From the NCBI RefSeq assembly GCF_005860805.1, contig NZ_VCEJ01000010.1, forward strand, positions 1 through 50,772: DNA of 50,772 bases. The letters are read 5' to 3'. Under the pieces are notes generated by a model, which was not told the origin of the DNA, did no database searches, and saw nothing but the letters and a program-made list of their open reading frames with translations. Of the stretch, positions 50,707 to 50,772 are shown one piece after another (position 1 is the stretch's first letter; each line of letters starts with the position of its first letter). This DNA is from Dyadobacter luticola (GTDB lineage Bacteria > Bacteroidota > Bacteroidia > Cytophagales > Spirosomataceae). A program made the translations under genes and the position numbers.

Positions 50707-50772
50707 ATGAAAAAAACCAAGTTCAGCGAGACGCAGATTGTTTCGATCCTTAAGCAACAGGAAGGGGGCATC
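50707..50772 (+). mobile_element. IS3-family transposase OrfA, 5' end (runs out of window)
   Basis: The 22 codons visible read MKKTKFSETQIVSILKQQEG, the standard N-terminus of the OrfA (HTH) protein of IS3-family elements of the IS407-like group. The rest, including OrfB with the DDE domain, is outside the window. The element interrupts the SIR2-family gene. Its left end is probably within or at the 17-bp repeats (50612). Confidence 0.85.

Noticed and set aside
1..50772. CRISPR arrays, tRNA or rRNA genes, riboswitches
   Set aside because: No regularly spaced repeat series, no cloverleaf and no known riboswitch core was recognised on either strand by eye.

Overview
The window looks like a chromosome segment of a Bacteroidota member of the Cytophagales, most like Dyadobacter or a relative (inference). 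Three things point there: two large secreted proteins with type IX secretion (T9SS) C-terminal sorting domains, promoters matching the Bacteroidetes -7 consensus TAnnTTTG, and many SusD/TonB-era family types (AraC, LytTR, FtsX-like permease with PadR) without recognisable Shine-Dalgarno sequences. No rRNA, tRNA or CRISPR array was seen.

Layout. 1-10.5 kb: 3' end of a UvrA-family gene, a flavoprotein, a LytS/LytTR two-component pair, a 1169-residue beta-helix surface protein with an internal duplication, a secreted esterase and an FG-GAP propeller protein. 10.5-31 kb: a catabolic/detoxification cluster with two paralogous periplasmic molybdenum hydroxylase operons (PaoABC-like aldehyde oxidases), an SDR, an aldo/keto reductase, two AraC regulators, a LysR regulator, two cupins, a lipoprotein, an MFS exporter and an AraC-like sensor domain lacking its DNA-binding half. 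The two hydroxylase operons are separated by a 3.4-kb accessory insertion (about 17.5-20.9 kb) holding an HTH gene, a DUF1016/PDDEXK nuclease gene, a gene with a BECR-RNase-like motif, a frameshifted Xre gene and an intact Phd/YoeB toxin-antitoxin pair. 31-36 kb: a GH78 rhamnosidase and carboxylesterase operon and a peptidase E. 36-42 kb: an FtsX-like permease with a deleted PadR partner, a broken ArdC gene and a GEVED/T9SS protein. 42-49.4 kb: TIM-barrel epimerase plus cupin, WYL regulator plus VOC protein, a decayed alpha/beta hydrolase with DinB and AhpD genes, a DUF1579-like protein and a hybrid-type sensor kinase. 49.5-50.8 kb: a second copy of the HTH gene, then a SIR2-family defence gene cut off by an IS3-family element.

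The most notable signal is regulatory. Five intergenic sites in the 14.5-30.2 kb cluster carry the same direct repeat (about TGRWTATCAAAC) with exactly 21 bp between copies, and in each a TAnnTTTG-like -7 box lies 25-26 bp from the proximal copy. All point at minus-strand genes: both hydroxylase operons, the lipoprotein, the MFS exporter and the sensor-only AraC paralogue. A variant lies in front of the AraC gene itself. This defines a candidate AraC regulon that explains why these genes sit together.

The second notable signal is the HTH cassette: two near-identical HTH genes, each with the same 52-bp upstream block, one leading an operon with a PDDEXK nuclease and a putative RNase, the other in front of a SIR2 defence protein. 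This suggests a regulator or antitoxin module that travels with different effectors.
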